From Prototheca cutis (taxonomy: Eukaryota; Chlorophyta; Trebouxiophyceae; Chlorellales; Chlorellaceae): a stretch of 64,000 nucleotides of DNA. Every line of letters starts with the position of its first letter. The stretch's first letter is position 1. The notes beneath the pieces were generated by a model, which saw nothing but the letters and a program-made list of their open reading frames with translations, was not told where the DNA came from and made no database searches. The stretch covers positions 492,877 to 556,876 of the forward strand of contig BCIH01000009.1 of NCBI GenBank assembly GCA_002897115.2. The letters run 5' to 3'. Position numbers and translations under genes: made by a program. Below, piece by piece: positions 1 to 11,624 of this stretch.

Positions 1-1130
<1,130 letters not shown>

Positions 1131-1608
1131 AATTAGTTTGCACCTCTAGTTCTCTCGGGGTCGTGTGGCGGTGAGGGGGCCCTGCTTCCCATGTCTCCCC
1201 AACCCACCCCACCCACCCATGCCTGTCAGCGGAGGGAACATAATTGGATGCTAACCCAAGGCAAGCTCTTTCCTTTGCGCACAGCCTGTAGCAATGGCAT
1301 TCCTCATCACCCTCACCGCTTTTTTTGTTGTTTTGACAGTGCCACCGGTCTATATGCACCCCGCCTGCCCATAGGCGTTGGCACTGGTGTTGGCCTCCGT
1401 TTTTATTCACCGAACGCACCCCTTTCCTCGACACCGGCGGCGACAAGGCAAGACTTATAGGTCCTCTATTGCTGCGCTTTCTTCCTTTCATGATGGAAAA
1501 TACCTCCGCGTGTAACATGATACATGGGGCAACCAGGTCAACAGGCCGCACGAGGGATTGGGTTGCGTGGTGTGCAAGTGTCACTCAGCAGTAATGACCT
1601 GGATCCCT
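1131..1608. other. Intergenic, convergent 3' ends
   Basis: About 480 bases between the stop codons of the old yellow enzyme gene (+) and the PHD-GNAT gene (-). A TGTAA motif occurs at 1511-1515. No coding structure with family resemblance was seen. Confidence 0.5.
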
Positions 1609-3798
1609 CTATCCAGAGACCCGCATTCCTTGAACTCTTCTCACGACAGCAGTCTCTTTCGGGCTGCTCATGACAACGGCTTGGCTGAGTTGCAGAGCAC
1701 GCTCCAGGTCGATGGCATCGTTCCAGGCCAGAGTGGTTGGCAGGAGGGGGTCCGCCATGCTGTCCTCACGTAGATTGTGGAGCTGCTTGGCAAGCCAGAG
1801 TGTGCCTGGCAGGCGAACCGAGTCAGCACTGGCGAGTGCCAGCATCAGCTTCCGCGATGGGGCCGAGTAACCCAGCCGAGACTGAAAAGCATTGAGCTCC
1901 AATGCAGCCTCCTGCACATCATTTGCCGTCGTAAACCCTGAGCCCGCTGGGTTCAGGCGCGGCGTGATGAGCGTCGTAGACCTTGCACCCGCCACGAGCT
2001 CCACGGCACTGTGCAATGCTGTGCCCAAGCCGTTGCCCCGCAGCTCGGGACGGACAGTCAGCAGCAGCAGCTGTGCCGGCGCCATCTGCAGCTCTGGCAG
2101 CGCCAGCACCGCGGCGCCAGCCATGATCCCGCCCACGCGCAGCAGCATCGTCAGTGCCGGCGGCAGCGTGGGGGCTTTACCCCTGGTTTCGGCCCCTGTG
2201 CTGCCGGGGCTGCCACCAGCATCAAATAGCAGCACTCGCAGCAGATCCTCCCCGGTACGAGCATCTTCCACGACTCCGTAGCAGCTGTGGGGCGAGAGCA
2301 TCAGTTGAAAGGGTGTGATGAGCGCTGGCAGCTGGCGGAGCCCCAGCACTCCCGGGCCGGCCAGCCAGTCACACGCGCGACTGGACTCCTGACAGGCCCA
2401 GAGCTCGTTGAACCCTTCGCTCACCCGCTTCCATGACCCTGACAAACCTGTGCAGCAGGTGGTATGCGGCGGAAAGAAGCTCCTGCACTGCTCTTTGGGA
2501 GGCGTTTTCCGCCTCGCTACAAAATTCCGTGCCAGGACTGCGATCGTCGCAGCTGGGCAACGTGTCCATGCGGAGGCCTTGGAGACAGATGATGTCCACC
2601 GTCGAGTCCCCTGTCGTGGCGCCGACCGTCCCGACAGGGATGGCCCCAAGGCTGCAGAGCCTGGCCAGTGCTGCCATAGAATCTGGTCCCAGGTCCGGAC
2701 AATCTCTGGCATGGGTCGTTCCTTTCCGAGGAGATGCCACAGCATCCATTGCAGCCAGCAAAGCCGAGAAATCAGTGGGCCTTGGTCCATGGTTGAGCCA
2801 GGCATCGGGCTGTGCACTGCCCCCTCCTGGACAGCCAGCAGGAGGCTCCTCTTTCACCGTCTGATATGGCTGTCTGGCTGCAAGGCTCGTCACAGAGGGC
2901 AGTGCATGATGTGACCGCAAGATCTGTTGGGCCCCATCGTGCTCGTCGCGATGCAGGCTGCACCGTGGACACCGCCACTCCGATCCAAATGTGCCATGTT
3001 CCACCGGCGCCAAGCATGCCGCATGGAAAGAGGCAGGGCATGCGGAGCATGCCACAAGGTTCCCCTGCAGGCAACGTGGCCGCACACCACCGTGAGCGAC
3101 TGCCATGAAATTCCCCCTTTCTATTCTCGGTGCCGACTCGGTCGGTTGCATGGCGGCATGTGACTTTTCTAGCCGAATCATGGCCAATACCCCATGCGGG
3201 TCCCCAACAGATTCCCATCAGCTTGCCTGGAGGCTGCAGATGTGGCAGAAAGGGTCGTTGGGTCCCTGCAGAGCCTGCCGTGCCTGGGACAGCTGGTCGG
3301 GGGTTGCCGAGCCCTGCTGGACAACGGCCATCGCCTGCTGCAGCGACAGCCCTCCCGTGCCATGTGTATGTTCGGCTGGTCGCCGGTACTTGGAGCCTGT
3401 CATGGGGAGTATTCAAATGGAGGAGTGGGTCCGAATGTCGGAAGCAGAGAGCGCAAGCTCAGCCTATGGTCAACAGCAACATGCCCCCCAACATACCCGC
3501 CAACGCTTCAAAGGCGGTGTAGTTCAGCAGGCCTGGCTTTTCCTGCACCTCGATGCTGCCGTAACGGGCCCGTCCTACAGCAAGGAGTTCACCCTGCTTG
3601 TTCTGTGCGTGTGCATGGGAGCAGGCGACAGTGAGATCCCTGCATCCCCCTGGCCTGGCAATCTTTGCGCGATCGCCCACAGGCCAGCTGCCTTGTCCTG
3701 AAAATTGAGCTCCGCACCTTGTATCGCAGCACCTCGCCATCGTGCAGGATGCCCCCATCAAGCAACTCGTTGATGAGTGCAGACTTTTTGGGATCCAT
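1609..3798 (-). CDS. Plant-type TDBD-PHD finger-GNAT acetyltransferase (IDM1/ROS4-like)
   Basis: Putative nuclear chromatin regulator, probably a histone acetyltransferase. Five exons are inferred (3798-3718, 3602-3497, 3396-3227, 3064-2448, 2284-1609) and every phase closes to give 549 residues. Order of domains: a TDBD (Tify-domain-binding domain) immediately after the ATG at 3798 (ALINELLDGG...RYK, then NYTAFEALAGSKYRRPAEH assembled over two introns); a PHD finger, CHICSLQ joined to GNLVACSACPASFHAACLAP and WRCPRC; a linker; HLLHSCYGVVEDARTGEDLL, the usual pre-GNAT block; and a GNAT fold with the acetyl-CoA loop RPELRGNGLGTAL. The third intron (3226-3065) has a GC donor, and without it the first PHD CxxC pair would be lost. 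This architecture is known from plant proteins such as Arabidopsis IDM1; the function here is inferred. Extra upstream exons are possible. Confidence 0.85.
3065..3226 (-). other. GC-AG intron inside the PHD finger
   Basis: Read on the minus strand the junction is CTCCAG/GCAAGC ... CCTGCAG/GGGAAC, phase 0. Splicing joins CHICSLQ to GNLVACSAC, producing the expected C-x2-C-x7-C-x2-C spacing. No GT donor nearby gives this result. Confidence 0.75.
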
Positions 3799-4701
3799 GT
3801 CGAGATCAAGGGATGCAGCGCCCTGGAAATGTCAACCGGATCCTTGTCATGGAAGGCCGGAACCCCCGTCCGTCACCCACTCATGCGGCCGGCGGTGCCG
3901 CCTGTGCCTTCAACGTGCCGTATAGCTACTGGGTCTCTTGTTTTTTTTTGCAACATATGTTGATCGCAAAAAGGACGGGGTGCTGCTGGGCCAGATGGCA
4001 TTGGGCACCATCTCTCAAATTCCCTGCGAATCGCATGGGCAGACAGCAGATTGGTTTGGCAAGCATCGCTGGTCTCGACAGACGAGCCACAGGATCAACC
4101 ATTGCCCAAATGTGCAGCGGACTGCAACAACACAACAACGCACCATCAATCCTAGGTAATTGCTGAATCCCTAGGAACCCCGATCCGGTGGCAAAGGGAG
4201 AACCATCCGCACCAGATCCATCGCTGGCTCGGTGGCCAGGCTCCCACCTAGGCCGCAGCGGTAGAGCCTGAGCGGAATGATCGGGACAGGATCTGGCGGA
4301 TTCCTAGTGATTCATTAATATTCAACGGCCTTTGGCGGTTTTGCGTCGCGCGACGTCGAGGGCGGCGGCCCATTCCTTGGGGGCCGAGTGACCGGGGGTG
4401 AGTGTCGTGCAAAGGCATGTACAAGTCGAGGGCCACCGGCAGGGGTGCCTCCCTCCTGCCCACGACCTCTTCCAGTTTTAAGCAACGTGAGGCTCTGTTT
4501 GGAGGCAGACGACGAAGGTCTAGGTGCGTGGGGTGCTGGGAGGGGACCCGCGCATGCTGCACTGGTGCGGTGGGTTGGGCAGCCCAAGGACAGGTGCTGT
4601 GGGTGCCTCCGGTGCATTGAACTTGGCCCGGTTCTGGCACCCTGCGTTTCCTGTACAGCATGGTTTTCAATTCCGAAGGCCACATTTCAACGGAATCACA
4701 G
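3799..4701. other. Divergent upstream region
   Basis: About 900 bases between the start of the PHD-GNAT gene (-) and the first supported coding sequence of the peroxidase gene (+). It probably holds promoters and perhaps an unrecognised first exon of the peroxidase. A strong-looking donor GGGGGTGAGTG occurs near 4392-4402, but no convincing ATG-containing exon could be attached to it. Confidence 0.4.
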
Positions 4702-6044
4702 GTCATGTGGCCCCTTCCTGGTGGTCCTGGTGCTCCTGTTGGTGGGCGTGGGCGGCGGGGCCGGGTATCTCCACCGCCGCCGGCGCATCCACAGCGCGCC
4801 GGCGGCGGTGCACAGAGTCACAGCGCGTACGGCCTTTTTGGAGGAGCACAGTGATGCAAGGTTAGAGGGAGAGCAGTTTGAGCAGGAAGTGAAGCGGCGG
4901 AAGGAGGGTGCAGACGGCTTGTTGGCTGCGACCCGGGGCAGAGCGGACCCCGGCAGTGTCGGAGGCCTTGGCTCGGGCGACGCCGCAGCGCAGCGGGCAG
5001 CAGAACTCCGTGAGGCTCAGCGCGAGGGAGTGTCGACGCAGCAACACATCCCAGCGCAGGTCCTGAAGCCGCTGCAGTCGCCTCCACCGCCGCTGCCACC
5101 GCCGCCGCCTCCTTCACCGCCGCCCCCGCAGCAGCAGCAGCAGCCACAGGTCGTTGTCGGCAGTCAGATGCATGAGGCGACATCGCCGGTTGTCACCACG
5201 GATGCCATCCCTAAGCCCAATTCACTGTATTCATCAGGAATCAGCGGTGCGTTCTTATGGCAGGGGTTGGTTTGTAAAAACAAGCTGCAGTGTGTGTTTT
5301 GCCATGAGGGGCCAGTGAGAAATTGGTCATGGGGCCTTAACCCTAGGAATTTGAAACCAAGTCACTGTCGTCTGTATGGCCGGCGCGGCCGTGCTGACAT
5401 GAGTCGCAGTCACCTCCAGGCGGCATGCAAACAACCGTCCCCTGTCCCCGCCTTGCCGTGTGCAGTGACGGCTGCAGATGGGAGCAAGGTGGAGCTGTCC
5501 ACTTATCAGGGCAAGGTCCTGCTCGTAGTCAACGTAGCCTCACAGTGTGGCTACACCAAGACCAACTACGAGGGCCTACAGATGCTGTACAGCCGTTACG
5601 CGCAGTATGGTTTCCAGGTAGGATTTGAACTGGGGGCAGCCTGCGGGGGCGGGGGCCGGGCGCCATGTCGAGACCATGCACACATGACCACTCATCAACC
5701 ACACACGTCCAATCACTCCCGCACTGCAGATCCTGGCTTTCCCTTGCAATCAGTTTGGGTCTCAGGAGCCAGGCACACTGGATGAGATCCTGGCCTTCAC
5801 ATCTAGCACGTACAAGGTCACCTTCCCAATCATGTCCAAGGTGGACGTCAACGGTGATGGCGCCAGCGAGCTCTTCCGCTGGCTCAAGGTGCACTCTGGC
5901 CCATCTGCAGATGCGCCTCTGGACATTTCCTGGAACTTTAACAAGTTCCTGGTGGGCAAGGACGGCCGGGTCGTCAAGCGTTACGCCTCTGCCATGGTCT
6001 ACAGCGAGCTGGAGAACGACGTTTACCAGGAACTGATTCGATAA
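4702..6044 (+). CDS. Glutathione peroxidase-like (Cys-type, thioredoxin-dependent) with possible N-terminal membrane anchor
   Basis: Thiol peroxidase reducing H2O2 and lipid hydroperoxides. Exons: open frame to 5246, then 5466-5617 and 5730-6044. Phases 1 and 0 close. Catalytic motifs: NVASQCGYTKTNY with Cys rather than selenocysteine at the peroxidatic position, FPCNQFGSQEPGT with the resolving Cys and catalytic Gln, and WNFNKFLVGKDGRVVKRY. Upstream in the same frame lies a hydrophobic segment (GPFLVVLVLLLVGVGGGAGY), an RRRR stop-transfer, a charged helical stretch and a polyproline/polyglutamine linker (about 4705-5160), suggesting a membrane-tethered peroxidase. However, the first in-frame ATG is at 5168, after the linker. 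So either an upstream first exon splices in (an acceptor is available at 4701/4702) or the protein starts at 5168 as a soluble 181-residue enzyme. Peroxidase domain certain; anchor tentative. Confidence 0.85.
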
Positions 6045-6588
6045 CCATGTTTAGGAGCAAGATTTTCTCGTCCTGGACATGGTACTGCTTGATCTGCCCC
6101 GTGCTTTTGCACATGATTGGATGATGAGTCAGTTACAACGAGCATTGCCGCCCTTTGATGACTGGCATCCTAGCCAATCAAACCAGAGCTGCCATTGGGA
6201 CACTGTCGTGACAGGAGAAGTTGGCGCTTGTAGAAAGGGAGCACTCCACAGAAAATTGCAGGGGGAGGACATGGAAATTCTTTTTGCTTGTGTGAAAATG
6301 AGATGAAGAAGGGGGGGTTGCTGGCCCATACAAGACCAAGCCCATTTTCGTATGAGTGATGGGAACGCAAAAGTGTGTCGGTCATGCAAGGGCAACATGG
6401 AGTGTGAAGCTGTGTCTGGCATAGGCAAGGGTCTTAGGCGCACGGACAGATTTCTTGGTCCGTGCACATGGAAGAAAGACAGGGTGGCAACAAAGAGAGT
6501 GTGAGTGAGAGGTATTAGTCCTTCCCGGCTGGGTCGTGGCCCTCCAATGCCCCCGGCCGGAACCGCGCCGGTCCATTCCTCTTGCAGC
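6045..6588. other. Intergenic, convergent 3' ends
   Basis: About 540 bases between the peroxidase stop and the stop of the MFS transporter gene on the other strand. No coding pattern was recognised. Confidence 0.5.
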
Positions 6589-9500
6589 TCAGATCGCTGC
6601 GACGGGTGCTTCCACCGGGTAGTTCTTGTAGCTCCAGTGCGTGGTCACCACGAGGGTGTTGGCTGCGGACAGCACAAACTGCATCCCTGCCATTGCCGCA
6701 TAGACGGGCAGCGCACGGTAGAGCACGCAGCCGCCGACACTGTGAGTGGATTTTTAAAGGGGAAAACCCGAAAGGAAATTTTAGGCCCCCTTTTCCACTG
6801 AACATTGGCGGTGGGGAACAGCTTGAAACCCCTCACCGCTCAATCCCAGCAGAGCCCATCGGGACCCCAAGCACTCAAACACACACGTGCCAACAACAGC
6901 GTCGTACTAGTAGTCGCTGGCGGTGATGCCGCATTGCTGGTCGGGGGGCCCATTGCAAGTGAGGTCACCCTGGGGGTCCACAAACCAGCCGGTTGTGCAC
7001 ACCATCTGCTCGCCTGCATTGTAGAGATGGGACAGCAGAAACCGATGCATGGGCGAGGGTACAGTTCTCTGCGGAGACGCTGAAACGTTATTTCCGGCAA
7101 TCCCCAAACACCAACACCACCTACCCGAGGGTGTGGCGATGTAGGTGATGCTGCCGATGATCATCGGCCCCGCAAACCTTCCGGCACTGAGTGCCATGTA
7201 GAAGAACCCCATGAGCTTGCCGACATTGTTACCGACCACATCGGCATACTGAGTGACCTTTTTGGAAATAAACGTTTCCATGGTGGCGAGGCCCACGCTG
7301 AATGTGGATCCCAGGAGAGCCGACCCGACATAGAACAGTGCCGGTGGAGGGACCCAGTCCGCACCTGGCATGCGTCACCATGCGTGTGGGTCGAAGCAGA
7401 ACGGAGGGATGTGAGCTCCTTTCGCCACGATACAGTACAAGCAATGACACCACTACCCAGCACCCCCTCCAACCAACAAACTCACCCTTGTAGGGAATGA
7501 GGAAGAAAAACCCGGCCGTGCCCAGCCACGTGGTGACCAGCATGATGATGCGCTCGTCGAACAACTTTGGGTAGCGGACCAGACCCTTGCGGTAGATGAT
7601 AGCACCAGCCACGCTTCCTATGCCAGCAGCAATAAAACTCTTGTACGTCTGCGCAAGGTTTGAAGGTGGTGTTGCATCATGGAATGTGTGTTGCTGGGTC
7701 GGTCTGTCTGTCTCAGGGCCGGGCATCCTGGCCGGACAGAAACGGAGAATGCAGGTCGGACCAACCAGTGCCACCCAGCCCACAAGGGCTGTGCTGGGCG
7801 CGCCATTCCATCCCGCCTCCCCAAAATGCACTGCCCCACCCGGACACACAGAGAGCGACGACACCAACCCCAGCTTCAACACACCACTCCCACGCACATC
7901 CGACTGCTGCCAGACTTGATGGAACTGCGCCGCAAACAGCGCAAAGAAATTGGAGTACTGGGCCATCACTGTGGGAGTCGGGGGAGCGAAGGGCACATGG
8001 TATCAGGATATGCCCGGAGATCCTTCTTTTCTTCTCGTCAGTATCGCTGCTCAGGAAACCCACCCTCACGGGTTCAAGCCAGCAGTACACTAACAGTCAG
8101 TCCAACTGCGACAATTTCACGGCCCCGGTTTTGGCATGACAGTGTCCTGCCAGTTTCGCCATGTGCAACCGACCATCGTACCCAGCATTGTGGTCGCCGT
8201 GGAGATGACGACCCAGATGCTGCAGAGCCTCAAAAAGGTGCGCCGGCGCTCGGGGCTGGTGTTGGAGGGAATGTTGTCCGGCTGTGTGTGCATGTGGAGT
8301 GGGTGGACAGGTGGGGATGGGCGATGGAGCCATCATGAAGAGTCTGGGATCAGCATACACCATGCAACAGTCCCGTCAAGCAGTTCCGACATCAGAATTC
8401 CATCAAGCATCAACCCCACAAATGGTCGGCGCCCACTGGGCAGAGAATTCGCACCGCCGGTCTCTGCCGCCCTGCGAGCATGCACGCCAACCACCACCCA
8501 ACAACCTTCCACCAACACAAGCACACCCACCTCCACAAAATGCTCATTTTCAATGGAAGGCTCGGTAAAGCCCCAGACGTAAAACCCGCACAGCAGCGTG
8601 ACTCCAAAACCGGCAATCCAGCCTGCAGCAGTGTGTGTGTGTGTAGTGGTGTTTGGGGAGAGGGGTGGTTGTGCATACATTGGTGCACATTTCTTGAGTT
8701 GCAAACAAAATGGCAGCAGTGTCTGCACAACCACCCTGCCCTGCGCTCCATCGAAAATACCTAAATCGTACCAGGCAGGGTGTACCAGTTGAAAACTTTA
8801 ATGGCATCACTGGATGTGACCGTGGGCGAGGGCAGGCCCAGGAAGATAAACCTGCATTGGAAATGTATGGCATGCAGCAATTCTAAACCATGTGTTGCTG
8901 GGGTGCCCCTCTTCTCGCGGCTTCGATGCCATGAGCCCCCTCCACTGCAAGGAAAAACATCCACCCACAGAACTCCGCACCCGATCAGGGGCCCCGCAGC
9001 CCGGGCCACGTTTTGCCAGATGCGGTACATGCCCAGCTTGCGCTGGCGGTTGCGGAGGTGTGTGGTTTTGGTGATGTAAGAACCGCCCACTCCCAGCACC
9101 GCCGCCCCCGAACCGGCAATCAGCCTGCAGCATGGTGGTAGGGGCATGGAGCAGGGGGTGCGTGGAGTGTCTGGACAGGGCCATGCTGACTTGCATGCGA
9201 GGCCCTCCCCTTCCCACCCAAAATATCACACCGTCGCCCAACCAGCTTCAGCACCTGGCTAGGAGCATGAGCCACCAGTCGTTGGCGAGCACAGTAAAGG
9301 AGTAGATGTAGTTGCCGACGGCGTTAGCCGCGACGCCCAGCAACGTTGGCACCTTGAATTTGTCGGTGCGGTCCACCCAGTAGCCAAATACCGGCGCGAA
9401 AATCAGCGAACCCAGGTCGTAGGACGAAAACGTCAGGCCATACAGGTTTTGCGGGCCGTTGACAAGATAAAACAATGGCTGGATGGACATGAGCGTCGAA

Positions 9501-10189
9501 GAGTAGTCCAGGGCCAGCGCAAAACCGACGATCACCAGCGCATAGTACGACAGCTTCTTGCTCCGCGCGTGCACGGGGTTGGATGGCAGGTCAAGCTCCG
9601 CGGCTGAGACGCTGCTCCAATGTTGTGTTCGTTGTCCGGTGTGTTGATGGGTGGGGAGGGGGGAAATTCCAGTTGGGGGATTTTTCGGAGTGAGGGGGGG
9701 TGTCCACCGGTGCCGGCGAACTCAGGCCAGCCGCCGGATGTCCAGGCTGCAGTACAGTACTCATCCCACCCATGCACGCGTCCGTCCAGTAGCATACACA
9801 TGGCACCACAAACTCACAACAGCCCATTCAAGCAAAACCAACCTTTCCCTAACACACGTACGGCTTGTCAGAGGGCGCAGGAGGCTGGTCTGCTACGGGC
9901 GCAGAGCCTGCGGCCCCCGTGGCATCTCCACCTGATGAAGCCTTGATGGGCTCGTCAGGCCCGTTGGGCGGGGGCCCCTCCGCGCCAGTGGCGGCGGCCC
10001 ACCTGGCAGCCCGGCGCTCCTGGACTGCGTTCCGGACATTCTGCAGGACCACGCAGCGGGGATGCAAAACAGATGGCGACTGGCACGTGTAACAGTCCCA
10101 GCTCTCCTCCTGTAACGCACAAAAATCAATGATGCGAGAGATTCGGAGGACGGCGTGCCCACCTTGATGACGAATCTAATCAGAGGCAT
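6589..10189 (-). CDS. Major facilitator superfamily transporter (MFSD8/CLN7- and SPX-MFS-like)
   Basis: Multi-pass solute transporter of unknown substrate. Twelve exons are inferred: 10189-10163, 10109-9862, 9611-9255, 9124-8981, 8851-8772, 8622-8531, 8281-8182, 7968-7898, 7648-7486, 7364-7125, 7079-6908 and 6739-6589. All phases close, giving 614 residues. Seen: a hydrophilic N terminus (about 95 residues) with a CYTCQ...HPRC cysteine group and an Ala/Pro-rich stretch; first membrane helix YYALVIVGFALALDYSS; the MFS loop signature YGLTFSSYDLGSLIFAPVFGYWVDR (helix 2 to loop 2-3); GSGAAVLGVGGSYI with RNRQRKLGMYRIWQNVARAAGPLIG (helices 4-5); GWIAGFGVTLLCGFYVW; and the C-terminal helices. The last exon adds YAAMAGMQFVLSAANTLVV before a TGA at 6589-6591. 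The split is extreme (exons as short as 27 nt). The start is ATG at 10189. No SPX domain is present. Confidence 0.85.
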
Positions 10190-10528
10190 GGTTCGAACCA
10201 CGGGAGCTGGAGATGTCGGGCGTCCCCTCCAGCCGGTGTGACAGACGTGACCAGGAGGCGCTCCTGGTCACAGGTGGAAATGTACACCTCGCAGTGAATC
10301 TATTCCAAATTCTTGATATGCATCTTTTTGCTGCTCGATGCTGCTTTTTATGTCGAGCGTCTTGTCCCCCTCGCACGCGTCGCTGCTAGGGCTTGCGAAA
10401 TGAAATTGATGGACCCCTCGTACCTGCTGGGGCCGCGGCCTTGTACGGCCAGTTTCTGAGGACAGCTGCTGCATATGGAACTCGGAAGGTTGTATTTTTG
10501 ATCGTAGAAGCCGTTACAGTTGGAAAGA
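10190..10528. promoter_or_regulatory. Shared divergent promoter region
   Basis: About 340 bases separate the ATG codons of the MFS transporter (-) and pterin dehydratase (+). It must contain both promoters. No clear TATA box was identified. Confidence 0.4.
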
Positions 10529-11466
10529 ATGATCGGGACCCACGTCCTGTCGCGTGCCGCGCCCTCCGTTCCGAGGTGGAGACTGTCCGGCGGTCGGGCC
10601 TCTCCCGCGAGGCCATGCCGAGCTCCCAGAGCACAAGTTCTCCAGAGCGTCAGCGTGAGGGAACTGGTGCAAAAGAAGTGCGTTCCGTGCGAGGATGACA
10701 GCGGGAGCCTGGACCAGATGGGCCTCTGTCTGGCCAGCGACCGAGCTTCAGCTGAGGCAATGTGCCAACAGGTGCCCGAAGTGTGGCGTTCGAGGGGTGT
10801 GGCTTAATTCGATCCACCCATGAAATCTGGACAGTGGTCCTGGAGTCATCTATGGTCGTGCTGTGGTACATCGGGCAGGGTTGGGAGGTGGCATTGGCCA
10901 GGAAGCCTAAGCGTATCCTCGTGGGTCCCCCCACCCACCCACCCCATGCCTCTGACTTCAATCCACTCGCCCTGCAGCTCTCCGGCTGGCAGATCGTGGA
11001 GGACGATCATGGCCGACTGCGCCTGCGGACGCAGCTGCGCATGAAGTCCTTCCTCAAGGCACTGGCGCTCTGCGATCGGATCGCGGAAGTGGCCGAAGCG
11101 GAGGGCCACCACCCTGACATCCATCTTACTGGATGGAACCGGGTGGCTCTCGAATTGTGGACCCACGCACGCAACGGGCTGACAGAGGCAAGGCTGACGG
11201 ATATATTGTGTTGGGTGGGGGGCCCCGGAGAATGATGTGATCACCTCCTGGGTTGGTGGGCATGCAGCAGCAAAGGGTGCTGCTACGTATGGGATTTGCC
11301 TGGGGCTGCTGGAGTTGCTGCCATTCCGGAAACCAAACGAGACGTAAAACATGCTCGCCGGCGACCCCTGACATGGCAGAACGATTTCATCATGGCTGCG
11401 AAGATTGATGCCATCCCCAAGACGGACCTGCTGGGTGGGAAGCGACCAAGATTTGCGGACATTTGA
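10529..11466 (+). CDS. Pterin-4a-carbinolamine dehydratase (PCD/DCoH), probably organelle-targeted
   Basis: Dehydrates 4a-hydroxytetrahydropterins; in plants it is linked to pterin recycling and, for mitochondrial forms, molybdopterin metabolism. Exons 10529-10780, 10978-11187 and 11380-11466 give 182 residues. The N terminus (MIGTHVLSRAAPSVPRWRLS) is Arg/Ser/Ala-rich and lacks acidic residues, as in transit peptides. The mature part has KKCVPCED, LSGWQIVEDD, the catalytic His block EGHHPDIHLTGWNRVALELW with WTHARNGLTE, and the closing NDFIMAAKID. The second intron begins with GC (GAG/GCAAGG) and ends ATGGCAG at 11379. Its removal fuses GLTE to NDFIMAAKI exactly as in the family. A TGTAA signal follows at 11553. 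Confidence 0.93.
11188..11379 (+). other. GC-AG intron in the PCD gene
   Basis: Donor GAG/GCAAGG at 11188, acceptor GGCAG/AAC at 11379, phase 0. Reading through instead replaces the conserved C-terminal helix with an unrelated tail that ends at 11235. Confidence 0.85.
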
Positions 11467-11552
11467 GATCGGCGAGCCGAAACTGCCAATGCGTGGACCA
11501 TTCCCCCCAGGAAGAGGATGGGAAGAATTTTGAGAGAGGAACTAATTTTGCG

Positions 11553-11557
11553 TGTAA
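11553..11557 (+). promoter_or_regulatory. TGTAA poly(A)-type signal after PCD
   Basis: TGTAA lies 87 bases after the stop codon. This pentamer is the established poly(A) signal of green algae such as Chlamydomonas; its role here is inferred from position. Confidence 0.5.
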
Positions 11558-11624
11558 TTTTGAGATGAGGAGAGCATACTGAGTCAGGAGCCCGGCGTGC
11601 GTGGTTTCCGCAGTCGCTGGCCCC

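Noticed and set aside
10186..10205. GGTTCGAACC resembling a tRNA B box
   Set aside because: No A box, acceptor stem or cloverleaf could be drawn around it, and it overlaps the MFS start region.
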